A DNA stretch of 15,500 nucleotides, taken from NCBI GenBank assembly GCA_028712015.1, contig JAQTRB010000016.1:1-15500 (forward strand), written 5' to 3'. How positions within the stretch are numbered: position 1 is the stretch's first letter; every line of letters begins with the position of its first letter. The translations under genes and the position numbers were made by a program. Positions 14,901 to 15,500 of the stretch are shown one piece after another. The stretch is from Syntrophales bacterium (GTDB lineage Bacteria > Desulfobacterota > Syntrophia > Syntrophales > UBA5619). The notes beneath the pieces were generated by a model. That model ran no database searches. It was not told where the DNA came from and worked only from the letters and a program-made list of their open reading frames with translations.

Positions 14901-15128
14901 CCCGTTGATGGTGTTGACCGCCCCTTCGATCTTGTCGGTCACGTCAACATCGATGACCTCGGGGCTGGCTCCATTGAGATGGGTGGAGATGTTTACGATC
15001 GGGAAATCGACCTTGGGCAACAGGTCCACGCCGATCTCCGGGTAGCTAACCGCGCCCAGGACCACGAGGGCCAAGATGACCATCGTCGCAAAAACCGGTC
15101 TTTTGACGGAGGTATCAGCGAGCCACAT
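11955..15128 (-). CDS. RND efflux pump, inner-membrane permease (AcrB/HAE1 type)
   Basis: At 1057 residues this has the usual size of an AcrB-type inner-membrane pump, which expels substrates across both membranes using the proton gradient, with a membrane fusion protein and an outer-membrane channel. The N-terminus (MWLADTSVKRPVFATMVILAL) carries the first membrane helix; two large periplasmic loops follow (about 35-335 and 565-860). The proton relay residues are present: D399-D400 in SVGLLIDDAIIVIEN and K934-K935 in MGLVKKNAILLVD. No truncation or frameshift is seen. The start overlaps the end of the membrane fusion protein gene by 14 bases, which suggests translational coupling, with AAGGGG upstream of the ATG. 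Overall it looks more like the HAE1 multidrug type than the CzcA metal type, but substrate cannot be told from the sequence. Confidence 0.95.
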   Translation of the reverse strand: MWLADTSVKRPVFATMVILALVVLGAVSYPEIGVDLLPKVDFPIVNISTHLNGASPEVIDVDVTDKIEGAVNTINGVKSITSSSTEGDSRVTVEFVLERDIDLAVQDVREKVALIRNKLPDDIDEPRIAKVDPDATAVLWLNLSGQKSIRELSTYVDEVLKEQLQRINGVGDIQLGGLQLRQVRVWLEAAKLQAYGLSPNDVVAALKKQNIELPAGRIESLTKEYTIKVKGEFLKVADFNDLVIAYDRGAPVRLRDIGRVEDGMQERRDIARFNGIPAVGLGVQKQSGTNTVAVVNAVKLEIEKINKTLPPGMKLNIAIDQSTFIRRSISEVQKHLILGGVFAILAVFIFLQNGRTTLISAVALPISIIATFALIRAFGFTFNNMTMLALTLSVGLLIDDAIIVIENIYRHVEEGMSPREAATFATSEIGLAVMATTFAIVAIFLPVAFMKGMIGRFFLQFALTVVFSVLVSLLVSFTLTPMLASIFLKRLHSRKGADPGTQTTVSPASRGLLGDLANGFDRAYKKMEGGYRRILAFSLDHRVIILVGAMILFAGSLYMTKFIGKEFTPPEDQGQFVVRLEAPIDYSVEKADELFRPAEEILRKMPEVRAVFYRLGIGNSVNRAILMTSLVPKAERKKTQMDLKKEIRERLRKFPGLKVSAEDFSMIGGGLRQVPIQYSIRGPDLTAIQTYSKKIAGEFAKRPGVVDVDTSLEMGKPELKVFIDRDKAADLGVDVSTIAEAINILISGETDVTKFKDESRGKRYDLRIRLNPEERRDPDDLGRIYVRARDGRLVELRNLVRVQEGGGPSVINRVDRQRAINLFANLEGIPLGEAIGELNGIAERILPSDYIPKYRGQADTMAESFGYLLFAILLGVTMAYMVLAAQFESFVHPFTVLLAMPLSFIGAFGALILTGNTLSIFSFIGLILLMGLVKKNAILLVDYTNVLRARGVPRREAILRAGPVRLRPILMTTFAMVFGMLPVAFGVGEGAETRSPMGITVIGGLLTSLFLTLVVVPAAYDLFDDWQIIFTRRRKKGEGTTKKTEAFKVDGTPKRLD

Positions 15129-15500
15129 TGACCAGCGCCCCTTCCATCAGATTGTTCTGCCCGACGGTCACGACCATTTCCTTCCCCCGTACGCCCTCGA
15201 CGATCTCCATGAATTCACCGTATTTCCGGCCGATCCGGACATTCCTCTCCTTTGCCCGGTCGCCTTCCGCGACGAACAGTTTGGTCGACGCATTGTCGTA
15301 AAGAAGCGCGTTGATCGGCACGACAACCGTATCGCGCGCCGGTCCGGTGTAGAGCGTCACCCGGGCAAAGAGACCCGGTTTGAGGCGTCCGTCATTGTTC
15401 TCGACCAGAGCCTCGACCTGGAGGGAACGCGTCTTCTCATCGAGGCTGGGATGGATCATGTTCACGCGGCCGCGGAATTCTCGTCCGGGAAAGGCATCTA
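15115..15500 (-). CDS. RND membrane fusion protein, C-terminal part (start beyond window end)
   Basis: The frame is open to base 15500 and ends with TGA at 15115-15117, so only the C-terminal 127 or so residues are seen. The segment FPGREFRGRVNMIHPSLDEKTRSL, then LKPGLFARVTL, VVVPINALL and the C-terminal barrel (AKERNVRIGRKYGEFMEIVEGVRGKEMVV) is typical of periplasmic adaptor proteins of the HlyD/AcrA family, which link the inner-membrane pump to the outer-membrane channel. The GTG at 15465 is internal and is not the start. The stop overlaps the start of the RND pump gene by 14 bases. The outer-membrane channel gene is not in the window. Confidence 0.92.
   Translation of the reverse strand, partial: DAFPGREFRGRVNMIHPSLDEKTRSLQVEALVENNDGRLKPGLFARVTLYTGPARDTVVVPINALLYDNASTKLFVAEGDRAKERNVRIGRKYGEFMEIVEGVRGKEMVVTVGQNNLMEGALVNVAR

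Overview
The window looks like chromosomal DNA from a Gram-negative deltaproteobacterium, probably a syntroph or anaerobe of the Syntrophales/Desulfobacterota type. This is inferred from the mix of genes: a membrane pyrophosphatase, a double-GAF sigma-54 activator, an IVD-like acyl-CoA dehydrogenase, a DUF4301 protein and a tripartite RND efflux system. No 16S rRNA or other taxonomic marker is present. There are no tRNA or rRNA genes, CRISPR arrays or intact insertion sequences.

Layout. (1) 1-579, plus: C-terminal part of a membrane-bound pyrophosphatase, closed by a strong intrinsic terminator at 605-641. (2) 642-1483: about 840 bases with no convincing gene. It is AT-richer than its flanks and contains several inverted repeats, including a perfect 14-bp arm pair at 704-751, plus an interrupted minus-strand reading frame. 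(3) 1484-7379, minus: an 80-residue coiled-coil-like protein, an HD-domain nucleotidase-like protein, a membrane-anchored GerMN protein, an EF-G paralogue and a GAF-GAF-AAA-Fis sigma-54 activator. A sigma-70-like promoter lies upstream of the GerMN gene. (4) 7380-7731: divergent intergenic region. (5) 7732-9924, plus: an acyl-CoA dehydrogenase followed closely by a PP-loop thiouridylase-like protein that begins with TTG. (6) 9941-15500, minus: membrane fusion protein (cut by the window edge), RND pump, small PII-like protein, and a large DUF4301 protein with UDP-sugar-pyrophosphorylase-like motifs.

How the genes fit together. The membrane fusion protein and RND pump overlap by 14 bases and form an efflux module. 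The PII-like protein that follows is a plausible regulator or sensor for it. GerMN and EF-G genes are 26 bases apart and probably co-transcribed. The sigma-54 activator follows after 64 bases, but no target promoter of the -24/-12 type was found in the window. The acyl-CoA dehydrogenase and PP-loop genes probably share a transcript, although no functional link between them is obvious.

Most of the window is ordinary housekeeping and accessory content. The points most worth following up are the structured gap at 642-1483, the EF-G paralogue with altered domain IV loops, the nucleotidyltransferase-like reading of the DUF4301 protein, and the PII-like protein paired with the RND pump.
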